NCBI GenBank assembly: GCA_026999335.1
Contig: JALTPW010000211.1
Location: forward strand, 1-13,135
Direction: 5' to 3'
From: Chromatiales bacterium
GTDB lineage: Bacteria > Pseudomonadota > Gammaproteobacteria > SZUA-152
DNA length: 13,135 bases
Made by a program: the position numbers and the translations under genes. Every line of letters begins with the position of its first letter. Position 1 is the first letter of the stretch. Shown here in pieces: positions 6,121-13,135 of the stretch. The notes beneath the pieces are model-generated. The model saw nothing but the letters and a program-made list of their open reading frames with translations. It searched no databases and was not told the DNA's origin.

Positions 6121-6670
6121 TTCTACTTTGTCACATTTAAATCATTGTTTTTAAACGTAGCCATAATCCTAATAGCCTATTTTTGCATGCCTTTTTCCTG
6201 TGGGCAGGAGGCAATAAAGCCCTGTAACCACAGGCAAAGCCACAGGTTCCCGGGCTATTTTAAAAATGCTTGAAAACAGGGTAACTACTTTACACCATAG
6301 AAGAACATGAAGTGTTGAAAGATAATAGTGAATGAGCACATCGAATCATTGGTGCTGCCATCGATGTTCACAAGGTGCTTGGCCCAGGCTTGTTGGAGAC
6401 CATCTATCAGCAATACCTGGCACATGAACGCTCATTGAGAAAAATTTGTTTTCAACTTGAGTACCCACTATCTGTTGAATCTCTGGGGGTTTGATTCCCC
6501 GCAGCTTGCGGCGAATGTTACTCCAGCCTGGCTGCTGACACTGCTGAAGGAAGGTATCAAAAGCTTTATCCTGTGAAACCTTTATGCGCTTCATGGTGTA
6601 AGTCGTTACAAAATAGGCTTTAAAACCATAACACCATGATTTTATTGATATCTAATCTGACAAAGTAGAA
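6121..6670. mobile_element. 550-bp non-autonomous element with 13-bp TIRs and TTAG target duplication
   Basis: TTCTACTTTGTCA at 6121-6133 is repeated in perfect inverse orientation at 6658-6670. Immediately outside both ends is the same tetranucleotide TTAG (6117-6120 and 6671-6674), a 4-bp target-site duplication. A second inverted pair, AGCCTATTTT 6174-6183 with AAAATAGGCT 6610-6619, lies at nearly equal distance (53 and 51 bp) from the two ends, so the ends share extended imperfect subterminal symmetry. No transposase or recognisable transposase fragment lies inside. The contents are a folded segment (CCTGTGG 6197-6203 with CCACAGG at 6228 and 6240; AGCCC 6218 with GGGCT 6252) and a decayed GxxExxY gene. 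A 4-bp YTAR-type duplication recalls IS701-type elements, but the family is not established. Confidence 0.8.
6328..6576 (+). pseudogene. Decayed GxxExxY-family gene inside the 550-bp element
   Basis: The family has about 125-130 residues, related to PD-(D/E)XK nucleases, with its name motif G-x-x-E-x-x-Y. A GTG at 6328 starts VNEHIE. The frame must then change near 6345 to continue IIGAAIDVHKVLGPGLLETI, with the motif GLLETIY, then QQYLAHERSLRKICFQLEYP and LSVESLGV, and a stop at 6492-6494. The typical C-terminal end LLKEGIKSFIL appears in another frame before the TGA at 6574-6576. About 60 residues of the middle, where the nuclease-like core should lie, are missing. The gap contains a small palindrome CCGCA-GCT-TGCGG (6499-6511). 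The gene therefore has a frameshift and an internal deletion. The antisense ORF over the same stretch has no family resemblance. Confidence 0.8.
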
Positions 6671-6855
6671 TTAGTAAAACTATCCCACCACAAAAAAACA
6701 TCGCGTTCACCGGAAAATGGAACGTCCATCTTGTGCGCATAGCGCACGGCGATACCTGTTCAGCTGCACTTTTTATTTTCCTGCAATCCCGGCAAAACGA
6801 TTACAATAACCAGACATCACACACCCATCACGCACCCATCACCACACTGAAAACC

Positions 6856-7308
6856 ATGAAAACTCTGTTGCAACCGCTGATCTGCCTGTTATTTCTCGCC
6901 CTCAGCCAGTCCGCCCTCGCGGCAAAGGCGGCGCCCAACACCATCACCAATGGCGACAGTCTGGCGACCAGCTGTTATCTGGCACTGGGCGCGCTGGACA
7001 AAGGCATGGAACAGATGCCACAAGAAGAGCAGACCAGTACCTTCGTCTGCATGGCCTATCTCAGCGGCATACTGGCGGCGGCTCAACACGCCAACGAGCT
7101 AGCCAAGCTGCGTTTTGCACAGGTCACCGATGGCAAGGGTTCACAGGCCGATTTCAACCTCTACTGCTTCGACTGGAACATGCGCTACCGCAACGCTGCA
7201 CGCATCGTCTTGCGTTATGCACGCCAGCACCTCGACTTGGCCACCCAGCCAGCGGAGCGGCTGGCCATGAAGGCCCTACAAAACGCCTATCCCTGTCGCC
7301 GACACTGA
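6856..7308 (+). CDS. Small secreted protein, Rap1a/Tai-like
   Basis: The protein has 150 residues from ATG 6856 (MKTLLQPLICLLFLALSQSA). An earlier in-frame ATG at 6733 would place 41 polar residues before the signal peptide and is rejected. A Sec signal peptide with likely cleavage after ALA at about 22 sends it to the periplasm. Four cysteines (40, 65, 104, 147) could form two disulfides. The pattern C40-YLALG, FVCMAYLSGILAAAQ (63-77), a third cysteine, then YARQHLDLATQPAERLAMKA and YPC near the end matches the Rap1a/Tai family. Founding members are immunity proteins against type VI secretion amidase effectors. Many members have no effector nearby, and none is seen here, so immunity is not demonstrated. 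The gene lies alone; a TACAAT about 50 bp upstream is a weak promoter candidate. Confidence 0.65.
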   Translation: MKTLLQPLICLLFLALSQSALAAKAAPNTITNGDSLATSCYLALGALDKGMEQMPQEEQTSTFVCMAYLSGILAAAQHANELAKLRFAQVTDGKGSQADFNLYCFDWNMRYRNAARIVLRYARQHLDLATQPAERLAMKALQNAYPCRRH

Positions 7309-7331
7309 CTGGTGATCCATAAAATTAGCCC

Positions 7332-7405
7332 GTAGGTTGGTGGCGAGCGCGGCGAACCCCAACAATCACGCCCCGTTGGGCATCGCCGCTCTCAGCCCAA
7401 CCTAC
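7332..7405. repeat. Long REP-type palindrome with GTAGGTTGG ends
   Basis: GTAGGTTGG (7332-7340) and CCAACCTAC (7397-7405) are perfect inverted ends, and inside GGCGA/TCGCC and CCCAAC/GTTGGG continue the symmetry. The GTAG at the base is the mark of REP sequences. Similar GTAGGTTGGG...CCCAACCTAC palindromes are widespread between genes in environmental gammaproteobacteria. It fills much of the space between the Rap1a-like gene and mfd and may end the upstream transcript. Confidence 0.75.
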
Positions 7406-7494
7406 CAGACTGCGTCATTTCTTGTGCCAACACTCTCCGCGTTATCGATTGGGGTACAATACGCGCCCTCCATTGCCAGCATCCGTTATTTATC

Positions 7495-10400
7495 ATGCCC
7501 GAATCCAGTACTGATCTCTTTTTCCCTCCCCTCGACGACCAGCCCGGCCGCCGCAGCCAGTGGGGTCAGCTCTATGGCAGCAGCGAGGCCCTGGCCATTG
7601 CCAGTGCCGCGCAGCGGGCCAGCGCACCACTAATCGTCATTACGCCGGACACCCCCGCGACGACACGGCTGGAATACGAAATCCGCTTCTTCGCCGGCAA
7701 CCTGCCGGTGCTGACCTTCCCCGACTGGGAAACCCTGCCCTACGACATCTTTTCACCGCATCAGGACATTATCTCCGAGCGTCTGGCCGCCCTGTCACGC
7801 TTGCCGGATCTGGCCCGCGGTGTGCTCATCGTGCCCGTCGCCACCCTGCTGCACCGTCTCGCCCCAAAGGGCTTTCTCGATGCCAACTGTTTTCTGCTCG
7901 AACGTGGACAGGTATTGGATCTGCAGGAGATGCGCACCCGCCTTGACAGCGGCGGCTACCGCTGCGTGTCACAGGTCATCGAACACGGTGAGTTTGCAGT
8001 ACGTGGCGCCATCCTCGACCTGTTCCCCATGGGCCAGTCACTGCCCTACCGCATCGAACTGTTCGATGATGAGATCGACAGCATCCGCACCTTCGACCCG
8101 GAAACCCAGCGCTCCATCGAAAAGGTGGATCGTATCCACCTGCTGCCGGCACGTGAATTTCCCTTCGATCCCGAGGCCATCACCCGCTTCCGCCGCGCCT
8201 GGCGTGCGCAATTCGAGGGCGATGCGCAGGCCTGCACCATTTATCACGAGGTCACCGAAGGCAACACGCCTCCAGGCATCGAATACTACTTACCATTGTT
8301 CTTCGAGCACACGCAGACCCTGTTCGACTATCTGGCTCCGTCGGCACTGGCAGTCACCACCGAGGGCGTGAGCGAAGCGGTCAGTGCATTTTGGATCGAT
8401 GTCGAAGAACGTTTCGAGCAGGGCCGGCACGATGTCTCGCGCCCGCTGCTGCCACCCAATGCGCTGTTCCTGCGCGAAAATGAATTCTTCCAGCAGCTCG
8501 GCAAGCGCGCACAGATCGGCGTGCAGCATTTCGAGCTGCCCGACGCCTCGCAACAAAAATCAGGCCGTCACAACTTCGCCACCCAGGCTCCACCACGGCT
8601 AACGCTGGACGCTCGCGCAGAGCAGCCCAGCGCAAAGATGGTGGCCTTTCTCGATGAGTTCGATGGCCGCGTACTGTTCTGCGCCGAATCCACCGGCCGC
8701 CGCGAAACCCTGCTGGAACTGCTGCGCGGCTGCGACCTGCACCCCACTGCAGTGGACAGCTGGGCCGAGTTTGCCGGGGGTGAGATGCCGCTGGCCATCA
8801 CCGTCGCCGCGCTGGAAGAAGGCCTGTTGCTGACGCAGCCACCACTGGCCGTCATCGCCGAACCGCAGCTGTTCGGTGAACAGGTACTGCAGCAGCGCCG
8901 CCGCCAGCGCAAAACCCGTGACGCCGATCAGGTCATCAAGAACCTGGTTGAACTGGAAGTCGGCTCCCCAGTGGTACACGAAGACAATGGCGTAGGCCGC
9001 TATTTGGGGTTACAGAAGCTGGCGCTGGGTGCCGTGGAACAGGAATTTCTCACCCTGGAATATGCCGGTGGCGACAAGCTGTATGTGCCGGTCAGCCACT
9101 TGCATCTCATCAGCCGCTACAGCGGCGCCTCAGCGGAGACCGCGCCCCTGCACAAGCTGGGCAGCGGCCAGTGGGAAAAGGCCAAACGCAAGGCGCGCGA
9201 AAAGGTGCGCGACGTGGCCGCCGAGCTGCTGTCCATCTACGCCCAGCGCGAGGCACGCAAAGGCCATGTCTATCACCTCGACGATGGTCAATACGCCGCC
9301 TTCGTCGCGGCCTTTCCCTTCGAGGAAACCCCGGATCAGCAGGAGGCCATCAGTGGCGTGCTGGCCGACATGCGCTCCGACAAACCCATGGATCGGCTGG
9401 TGTGCGGTGATGTCGGTTTCGGTAAGACCGAGGTGGCTATGCGCGCCGCCTTCATCGCTGTGCAGGACGGCAAGCAGGTGGCCATGTTGGTGCCCACCAC
9501 CCTACTAACGCAACAGCATTACGAAAATTTCAAAGACCGCTTTGCCGACTGGCCGGTACGCATCGAGTCGATATCACGTTTCCGTTCCAAAAAGGAACAA
9601 GCGGTGGTTCTGGAAGGGCTGAAAAGCGGTAATGTAGACATCATTATCGGTACCCACAAACTGATCCACGGCGACATCAAGTACAAACAACTGGGGCTGG
9701 TGATCATCGATGAGGAGCACCGCTTCGGCGTGCGGCAGAAGGACAAATTCAAGGCCCTGCGCTCGGAAGTGGATGTACTGACTCTCACCGCCACGCCCAT
9801 CCCACGTACCCTCAACATGTCCCTATCCGGCATCCGCGACCTGTCCATCATCGCCACTGCACCGGCGCGGCGGTTGGCGGTGAAGACCTTTGTCAGCCAG
9901 TGGAACGAGACCGTGGTCAAGGAAGCCTGCCTGCGCGAAATCCGCCGCGGCGGACAACTGTTCTTCCTGCACAACACGGTGGAGAGCATCGAAAAACAGG
10001 CGCGCGAACTCGAGGCGCTGGTTCCCGAGGCGCGCGTGGCAGTGGCCCACGGACAAATGCGCGAGCGCGATCTGGAACGGGTGATGGCGGATTTCTACCA
10101 CCACCGTTTCAACGTGCTGGTGTGCACCACCATCATCGAGACCGGCATCGACATTCCCAACGCCAACACCATCATCATCAACCGCGCCGACCGTTTCGGT
10201 CTCGCCCAGCTGTATCAGCTGCGCGGGCGTGTCGGCCGTTCACATCATCAGGCCTATGCCTACCTGGTGGTGCCGCCACGCAACGTGATGACCGCCGATG
10301 CGGTGAAACGCCTTGAGGCCATCGAGGCCATCACCGACCTGGGCGCCGGCTTCACCCTGGCCACCCACGATCTGGAGATCCGTGGCGCCGGTGAACTGCT

Positions 10401-10959
10401 CGGCGAGGGTCAGAGCGGTCACATGCAGGAAGTCGGCTTTACCCTTTATATGGAACTGCTGGATCGCGCCGTGGAGGCGCTGAAGTCCGGCCGCCAGCCG
10501 GAACTGGATCGGCCACTAGATCACGGCGCCGAGATTGATCTGGGCATCCCCGCCCTGCTACCCGACGATTATCTGCCCGATGTGCACACCCGTCTGATCC
10601 AGTACAAACGTATTGCCAGTGCAGAAAGTGCAGAAGAATTACGCGAGCTACAGGTGGAGATGATCGACCGCTTCGGCCTGCTGCCGGATCAGGCAAAGAA
10701 CCTATTTCACGTTACCGAACTCAAGCTGCGTGCCACACCGCTGGGCATTCGCAAGATCGAGATGGGTGACAGTGTCGGTCGGGTGCACTTTGTTACCGAG
10801 CCCGATATCGACCCGATGAAGATCATCCACCTGATCCAAACCCAATCGGACACCTACCGGATGGATGGGCAGGACAAGCTACGCCTCGCCGGCGACTTCC
10901 CCGATGCCGAAATGCGCTTCGCTGCCATTGAACGGTTACTGGACGCCTTGGGTGACTAA
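7495..10959 (+). CDS. mfd: Transcription-repair coupling factor Mfd
   Basis: Mfd pushes RNA polymerase stalled at DNA lesions off the template and recruits UvrA for nucleotide excision repair. The protein has 1154 residues, the usual length. Domains in order are: UvrB-like N-terminal module, about 1-340, with LPYDIFSPHQDIISERL and FAVRGAILDLFP; the CarD-like RNA polymerase interaction domain from about 483, starting LVELEVGSPVVHEDNGVGRY; the RecG-like helicase with Walker A GDVGFGKT at 638-645, DEEH at 739-742, TATPIPRTL about 766 and the QLRGRVGRSHH motif; and the C-terminal TRCF domain that masks UvrA binding. All ATPase motifs are intact. The start at 7495 (MPESSTDLFFPPL) lacks a clear Shine-Dalgarno. 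TACAAT at 7455-7460 is a possible -10. The gene is monocistronic and convergent with lpxC. Confidence 0.98.
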   Translation: MPESSTDLFFPPLDDQPGRRSQWGQLYGSSEALAIASAAQRASAPLIVITPDTPATTRLEYEIRFFAGNLPVLTFPDWETLPYDIFSPHQDIISERLAALSRLPDLARGVLIVPVATLLHRLAPKGFLDANCFLLERGQVLDLQEMRTRLDSGGYRCVSQVIEHGEFAVRGAILDLFPMGQSLPYRIELFDDEIDSIRTFDPETQRSIEKVDRIHLLPAREFPFDPEAITRFRRAWRAQFEGDAQACTIYHEVTEGNTPPGIEYYLPLFFEHTQTLFDYLAPSALAVTTEGVSEAVSAFWIDVEERFEQGRHDVSRPLLPPNALFLRENEFFQQLGKRAQIGVQHFELPDASQQKSGRHNFATQAPPRLTLDARAEQPSAKMVAFLDEFDGRVLFCAESTGRRETLLELLRGCDLHPTAVDSWAEFAGGEMPLAITVAALEEGLLLTQPPLAVIAEPQLFGEQVLQQRRRQRKTRDADQVIKNLVELEVGSPVVHEDNGVGRYLGLQKLALGAVEQEFLTLEYAGGDKLYVPVSHLHLISRYSGASAETAPLHKLGSGQWEKAKRKAREKVRDVAAELLSIYAQREARKGHVYHLDDGQYAAFVAAFPFEETPDQQEAISGVLADMRSDKPMDRLVCGDVGFGKTEVAMRAAFIAVQDGKQVAMLVPTTLLTQQHYENFKDRFADWPVRIESISRFRSKKEQAVVLEGLKSGNVDIIIGTHKLIHGDIKYKQLGLVIIDEEHRFGVRQKDKFKALRSEVDVLTLTATPIPRTLNMSLSGIRDLSIIATAPARRLAVKTFVSQWNETVVKEACLREIRRGGQLFFLHNTVESIEKQARELEALVPEARVAVAHGQMRERDLERVMADFYHHRFNVLVCTTIIETGIDIPNANTIIINRADRFGLAQLYQLRGRVGRSHHQAYAYLVVPPRNVMTADAVKRLEAIEAITDLGAGFTLATHDLEIRGAGELLGEGQSGHMQEVGFTLYMELLDRAVEALKSGRQPELDRPLDHGAEIDLGIPALLPDDYLPDVHTRLIQYKRIASAESAEELRELQVEMIDRFGLLPDQAKNLFHVTELKLRATPLGIRKIEMGDSVGRVHFVTEPDIDPMKIIHLIQTQSDTYRMDGQDKLRLAGDFPDAEMRFAAIERLLDALGD

Positions 10960-11027
10960 TTCAGGCGACCTCCCCACGATAAGCGGATATCCATACGGAC
11001 TATCGCGGCCTGAGGGGCCGTTCCAAA

Positions 11028-11044
11028 GTGTGGATCTTCCACAC
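11028..11044. terminator. Perfect hairpin between convergent mfd and lpxC
   Basis: GTGTGGA 11028-11034 pairs perfectly with TCCACAC 11038-11044 with a 3-nt loop. On the minus strand TTT follows. It lies about 70 bp beyond the mfd stop and 80 bp beyond the lpxC stop, a position suitable for a bidirectional terminator, although neither side has a long T tract. Confidence 0.5.
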
Positions 11045-11049
11045 CCGGG

Positions 11050-11102
11050 CCCTGACGGCGGCGGCAGAGGGAGAGACAAGGATAAACATCCCGCCGCCAG
11101 GG
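11050..11102. repeat. GC-rich inverted repeat past the lpxC 3' end
   Basis: CCCT 11050-11053 with AGGG 11099-11102 and GGCGGCGG 11057-11064 with CCGCCGCC 11091-11098 form a strong stem with a 3-nt bulge and a 26-nt loop. It may protect the 3' end or help termination of lpxC or mfd mRNA; there is no U tract. Confidence 0.45.
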
Positions 11103-11121
11103 CGTCATTTGATTGTGGATG

Positions 11122-12099
11122 TCAGCACACGGCCTGCTTCCGGAGCATTCCGACCACGCTCTGCCGGGGCGGCTTCAGACCCTGTCCATGCCGCCCTATC
11201 AGGGCATTGAATTCGTTCACCGTAATATAGAACCAAGTATCACGGGCCGCAAATAGTTTCTGCATCAACCGGTGGTTCAGTTCATGGCCGGGTTTGTAGG
11301 CATAGTAGTGGCCGAGGATCGGCGCCCCGGCCAGTGACAGGTCGCCGAGACAATCCAGCACCTTGTGACGCACGAATTCATCGCGGTAGCGCAGACCATT
11401 CTCATTGACGATACGATCACCGTCGACAAGGATAGCATTGCGCAACGAGCCACCCTTGATCAGGCCACGCTTTTTCAGCGCCTCGACCTGGTTCATGAAA
11501 CCAAAGGTTCGGGCCCGGGCCACTTGCCGACGGAAGGCCTCGTCGACCAGTTCCACCGACAGCGTCTGTGAACCCACCATAACATTGTCGAAGTCTATCT
11601 CCACGCTAATCCGCAGTGTGTTGGCGGGCATCAGGATGGCGTACCTGTCGCCATCACGGACTTCGACGGGACGTTGAATCCAGATGGCATTGCGCGGGAC
11701 ATCCTGTATCTGCGTGCCAATACGTTCGATCATGGTGACAAAGGGTTCCGAGCTGCCATCCATGATCGGCACTTCCGGGCCATCCACCTCGACCAGTGCA
11801 TTGTCCACACCACAGCCGCGCAAGGCCGCCATGAGGTGCTCCACGGTATCGATGGAGTGACCGTATTCGTTGCCAATGGCGGTGGACATTTCGGTGTCCA
11901 CGATGTTGTGCCAACGTGCGGCAATCAGACCTTCGCCGGCGGATAGATCCTTGCGCATGAAATGGATACCGGTATCCGGCTCAGCGGGATGCACAACCAT
12001 GGAGACCTTACGACCGCAATGCAGGCCAATACCCACATAGGCAACGGGATGGCGCAGGGTTTTCTGCTTGACCGATGTAAACGGCTGCCCGTGAGTCAT
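11122..12099 (-). CDS. lpxC: UDP-3-O-acyl-N-acetylglucosamine deacetylase, alphaproteobacterial type
   Basis: LpxC removes the acetyl group in the first committed step of lipid A synthesis. The 325-residue protein keeps the zinc ligands H88, H245 and D249, with E87 (TVEHLMAAL), K246 (VRHKVLDCLGD) and H272 (PGHELNH) also in place, so it should be active. Other family blocks are VGIGLHCGRKV, EVPIMDGSSEPFV and RARTFGFMNQVE. The wording (PAEPDTGIHFMRKDL, CGVDNALVEVDGPEVPIMDG, RHKVLDCLGDLSLAGAPILGH) reads to me like alphaproteobacterial LpxC more than the usual gammaproteobacterial form. In gammaproteobacteria lpxC normally ends the division cluster after ftsZ. This copy stands alone, so it may be a second, acquired gene. 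A good Shine-Dalgarno AGGAG lies 8 nt before the ATG. An AraC-type regulator is divergent. Confidence 0.92.
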   Translation of the reverse strand: MTHGQPFTSVKQKTLRHPVAYVGIGLHCGRKVSMVVHPAEPDTGIHFMRKDLSAGEGLIAARWHNIVDTEMSTAIGNEYGHSIDTVEHLMAALRGCGVDNALVEVDGPEVPIMDGSSEPFVTMIERIGTQIQDVPRNAIWIQRPVEVRDGDRYAILMPANTLRISVEIDFDNVMVGSQTLSVELVDEAFRRQVARARTFGFMNQVEALKKRGLIKGGSLRNAILVDGDRIVNENGLRYRDEFVRHKVLDCLGDLSLAGAPILGHYYAYKPGHELNHRLMQKLFAARDTWFYITVNEFNALIGRHGQGLKPPRQSVVGMLRKQAVC

Positions 12100-12183
12100 G
12101 ACGGCTCTCCTGTGGACTCATATAAAAAACGAAAGCACGAATGAAACGACTCTCTGCTGTATCTATTGGTATTTGACCACGAC

Positions 12184-12212
12184 TTGTTTCGTAAAATCGT
12201 CTCCGTTATGCT
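12184..12212 (+). promoter_or_regulatory. Probable promoter of the AraC-family gene
   Basis: TTGTTT 12184-12189 and TATGCT 12207-12212 are separated by 17 bp, 70 bp before the start codon. Two direct ACGACT repeats (12146-12151 and 12179-12184), 33 bp or about three helical turns apart, lie between this promoter and lpxC. They are possible regulator sites. On the lpxC side TATATG (minus strand, about 12119-12124) is a weak -10 candidate. Confidence 0.45.
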
Positions 12213-12281
12213 ATTTTCGTTAGCTCTGCGCGCCAATCTGTTATCCCTGAGCCACCCAACAAGAGTAGCAACGGATCTGCG

Positions 12282-13135
12282 ATGAAACCGAAAGCCTCAT
12301 CCCTAACTTCCACGGCGCTTTTAATCTGGAAGACTCTCGACTCTCGGGGGCTGGACGCCGATGATTTTTTTACACAGTCCGGGCTGGATCCTGCGCTGTT
12401 GCAGGAATCCAACGCCCGCTATCCAGGCCATGCCATAAAACGACTTTGGCACCGGGTGAAAGAAACGTTACAGGATCCCTGCATCGGACTTGAGGTTGCC
12501 AGCCACTTTCACCCAACCACCCTGCACGCCCTTGGTTTTGCCTGGATGGCAAGCACGACACTGGAAGAGGCCTTTGAGCGTCTGGTTCGTTATTCCCGCA
12601 TCATTACGGATCGCGAAGAATACCGGTTCGGGGAAACGGATGAGGATTTCCGCTTTGAGATCCACCCGTTGGAGGAGGATCGCTTTTATCCATACGAAAG
12701 CCGCGATGCCGCCTTTGCCGTACTGATCACCATGTGCCGTTCCATTTATGGAAACGGCTTCAACCCGCTACATATCGAATTTTGCCGGCCGGAGCCTGCA
12801 CAGCCCTGCATGGGGGAGTTTCACGAGCGGTTTCGCGCCCCTCTGGCCTTTTCGGCTCCGCTCTATGTCATGCACTTCGACAAAGCGATCATGCGCAAAC
12901 CGTTGCCTACCGCCAATGCCGACGTGGCACGCGCCAACGATGAAATTATCACCGACTATTTAGCCCAATCGGACAACAGTGACATTGTGATGCAGGTCAA
13001 GAAACACCTCACTGAGCAACTGCCCTCCGGCAAGGTCACGCAGGATTCCATCGCCCGGGCGCTGAATATCAGTTCCCGCAGCCTGCAACGCCGCCTGCAC
13101 GAAGCCGGCACTCATTACAGTGAGGTGCTCAATAA
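12282..13135 (+). CDS. AraC-family transcriptional regulator, 3' truncated by window end
   Basis: The frame is open from ATG 12282 (MKPKASSLTSTALLIWKTLD) to the last base; 284 complete codons are visible. The first roughly 205 residues match the arabinose-binding-like sensor domain of AraC regulators (PF12625 type): FFTQSGLDPALLQESNARYP, DPCIGLEVASHFHPTTLHAL, GFAWMASTTLEEAFERLVRY, and later FHERFRAPLAFSAPLYVMHF. Residues about 252-272 form the first helix-turn-helix (VTQDSIARALNISSRSLQRR). Full proteins have about 335-340 residues, so the second helix-turn-helix is missing beyond the edge. The ligand is unknown. It is divergent from lpxC with 182 bp between start codons, which suggests that it controls lpxC, itself, or both. 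Confidence 0.9.
   Translation, partial: MKPKASSLTSTALLIWKTLDSRGLDADDFFTQSGLDPALLQESNARYPGHAIKRLWHRVKETLQDPCIGLEVASHFHPTTLHALGFAWMASTTLEEAFERLVRYSRIITDREEYRFGETDEDFRFEIHPLEEDRFYPYESRDAAFAVLITMCRSIYGNGFNPLHIEFCRPEPAQPCMGEFHERFRAPLAFSAPLYVMHFDKAIMRKPLPTANADVARANDEIITDYLAQSDNSDIVMQVKKHLTEQLPSGKVTQDSIARALNISSRSLQRRLHEAGTHYSEVLN

Noticed and set aside
6198..6246. Three CCACAGG/CCTGTGG units considered as a CRISPR-like array
   Set aside because: The units are only 7 bp, one is inverted and spacing is irregular; there are no cas genes. It is better seen as a folded segment inside the element.
6346..6594. Minus-strand 82-codon open frame inside the 550-bp element
   Set aside because: The plus strand of the same stretch encodes recognisable GxxExxY fragments, so this is their antisense shadow.

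Overview
The window looks like chromosomal DNA of a gammaproteobacterium. The evidence is the E. coli-type recJ-prfB order, an E. coli-like programmed frameshift in prfB, gammaproteobacterial-type QueA and Mfd, and a stable-RNA promoter in front of tRNA-Leu. A phosphoglycerate-mutase-like gene of the RpfE type close to recJ and prfB is an arrangement I associate with Xanthomonas and relatives. The interspersed GTAG-type REP palindromes are also common in environmental gammaproteobacteria. The genus cannot be fixed from the sequence.

Layout. Positions 1-528 (minus) hold the 5' half of prfB with its +1 frameshift site. Positions 529-994 are non-coding but dense in hairpins: several TAAA-loop stems, a GC hairpin, a REP and one copy of a dispersed terminator-like repeat. 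Next on the minus strand come recJ (995-2758) and a 34-codon ORF whose stop overlaps the recJ start. A membrane-anchored NERD-like gene (3073-3693) runs on the plus strand; its 3' end is covered by a second copy of the dispersed repeat. On the minus strand follow an RpfE-type gene (3808-4833) and queA (4833-5894), overlapping as TAATG. A plus-strand tRNA-Leu(CAA) with promoter and intrinsic terminator is divergent from queA.

Directly after the tRNA terminator lies a 550-bp element (6121-6670). It has perfect 13-bp terminal inverted repeats and a 4-bp TTAG target duplication. It carries no transposase and holds the wreck of a GxxExxY-family gene. Downstream are a small secreted Rap1a/Tai-like protein (6856-7308), a REP-type palindrome (7332-7405) and the full-length repair translocase mfd (7495-10959). 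Convergent with mfd is an lpxC gene (11122-12099) of alphaproteobacterial appearance. Divergent from it is an AraC-family regulator (12282 to the window end, truncated).

The core genes cover translation termination and decoding (prfB, queA, tRNA-Leu) and DNA repair (recJ, mfd). They are ordinary. The parts that deserve attention are the unassigned 550-bp element, the hairpin repeats, the NERD protein with altered active-site residues, and the isolated lpxC-araC pair. I found no complete new defence or mobile system, and no CRISPR array.
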